A stretch of DNA of 64,000 nucleotides from Rhodococcus qingshengii JCM 15477 (GTDB lineage Bacteria; Actinomycetota; Actinomycetes; Mycobacteriales; Mycobacteriaceae): NCBI RefSeq assembly GCF_023221595.1, contig NZ_CP096563.1, forward strand, positions 3,020,501 to 3,084,500. The letters are read 5' to 3'. Each line of letters starts with the position of its first letter. Within the stretch, counting starts at the first letter, position 1. Positions 63,681 through 64,000 of this stretch are shown one piece after another. A program made the position numbers and the translations under genes. The notes beneath the pieces are model-generated. The model was not told the DNA's origin, made no database searches, and saw nothing but the letters and a program-made list of their open reading frames with translations.

Positions 63681-64000
63681 GGGGAATCAGCGTAAGCCCC
63701 CGCCGAGTTGTCTTCGTCTACCGGTCCGCCTTTCGTGATCTCCGCTACTGGCTTGTCGCTACGCCAAGGGAGTGAATTGCGGGTGAAGACGATGAGCGTT
63801 CCGGCGGTGAGGATGGTCGCGATGACGGCCTGCACGATCATGAACGGAAGGTATTCGGCGCCGTTGGACATCAACATGACGCTGACGATCGAGGTGAAGA
63901 CGACGGCAGGGATGCGGAAAATCGGCGCGGTGGCCCACGCCGCCAACGGAAGGATCGCCCACAGCAGGTACCACGGCTGAACGACGGGGAACAGGAGAAC
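63677..64000 (-). CDS. mptB: Alpha-(1->6)-mannopyranosyltransferase, C-terminal end (partial)
   Basis: The last 107 codons of a membrane protein running off the window edge, ending at 63677. It shows FPVVQPWYLLWAILPLAAWA, the hallmark of polyprenol-phosphate-mannose-dependent GT-C enzymes, two further transmembrane helices and a polar tail rich in Asp and Pro. Position next to the ABC transporter equals Rv1459c/MptB, which starts the mannan core of lipomannan/lipoarabinomannan. Confidence 0.85.
   Translation of the reverse strand, partial: VLLFPVVQPWYLLWAILPLAAWATAPIFRIPAVVFTSIVSVMLMSNGAEYLPFMIVQAVIATILTAGTLIVFTRNSLPWRSDKPVAEITKGGPVDEDNSAGAYADSP

Overview
This window reads as a chromosomal segment of a high-G+C, mycolic-acid-containing actinobacterium. 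The best fit is Rhodococcus, probably the R. erythropolis/qingshengii group. I infer this from protein likeness, the many GTG starts, TANNNT-type -10 boxes, and a gene order that follows two Mycobacterium tuberculosis blocks: aroB-aroQ-(membrane protein)-pepQ-efp-nusB, then pyrR through the pyr/car operon, mihF-gmk-rpoZ-coaBC-metK-priA-fmt-rsmB-rpe-rib, uvrC-rapZ-yvcK-whiA-gap-pgk-tpi-secG-ppc, and pgl-opcA-zwf-tal-tkt / ctaB / qor / ctaA / ABC transporter / mptB. No search was run, so the species is not proven.

Layout. 1-3.6 kb: end of the shikimate genes (aroB, aroQ), a convergent membrane protein, pepQ, efp and nusB. 3.6-13.9 kb: a PyrR-controlled de novo pyrimidine operon (pyrR-pyrB-pyrC-membrane protein-carA-carB-pyrF) followed by a GT87-type mannosyltransferase. 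The leader carries a near-textbook PyrR RNA-binding loop. 14-20.3 kb: mihF, gmk, rpoZ, coaBC, metK and a helicase-degenerate priA. 20.4-22.6 kb: a lineage-specific patch with an autoregulated-looking PadR gene, a secreted lipase and a small helix-hairpin-helix-like protein. 22.8-30.4 kb: fmt, rsmB, rpe and the riboflavin genes ribD-ribE-ribBA-ribH. 30.4-43 kb: uvrC-rapZ-yvcK-whiA, lower glycolysis (gap-pgk-tpiA, closed by a strong terminator), a tyrosine phosphatase, secG and ppc. 43-47.6 kb: a run of small accessory genes. 47.6-54 kb: the pentose phosphate operon on the minus strand. 54.2-64 kb: heme O/heme A synthesis (ctaB, ctaA), quinone oxidoreductase, a secreted propeller-like protein coupled to an ABC exporter, and the end of mptB.

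The most notable feature is a compact integrative element of about 2.65 kb. It is bounded by perfect 69-bp direct repeats (57714-57782 and 60367-60435) and inserted at the 5' end of ctaA. It carries a short tyrosine recombinase, two small membrane proteins in convergent overlapping orientation, and a DUF2188-like small protein behind a long structured leader. The left repeat restores the ctaA start and its apparent leaderless promoter, so the essential heme A synthase gene stays intact. The att site has inverted arms around a 7-bp core. No replication, mobilisation or capsid gene is present, so its cargo function and mode of spread are open.

Secondary points are short tandem duplications at gene ends (gmk start, lipase stop, pgl stop), very long perfect hairpins between convergent genes, paired operator palindromes before the PadR gene, and several genes that look leaderless.
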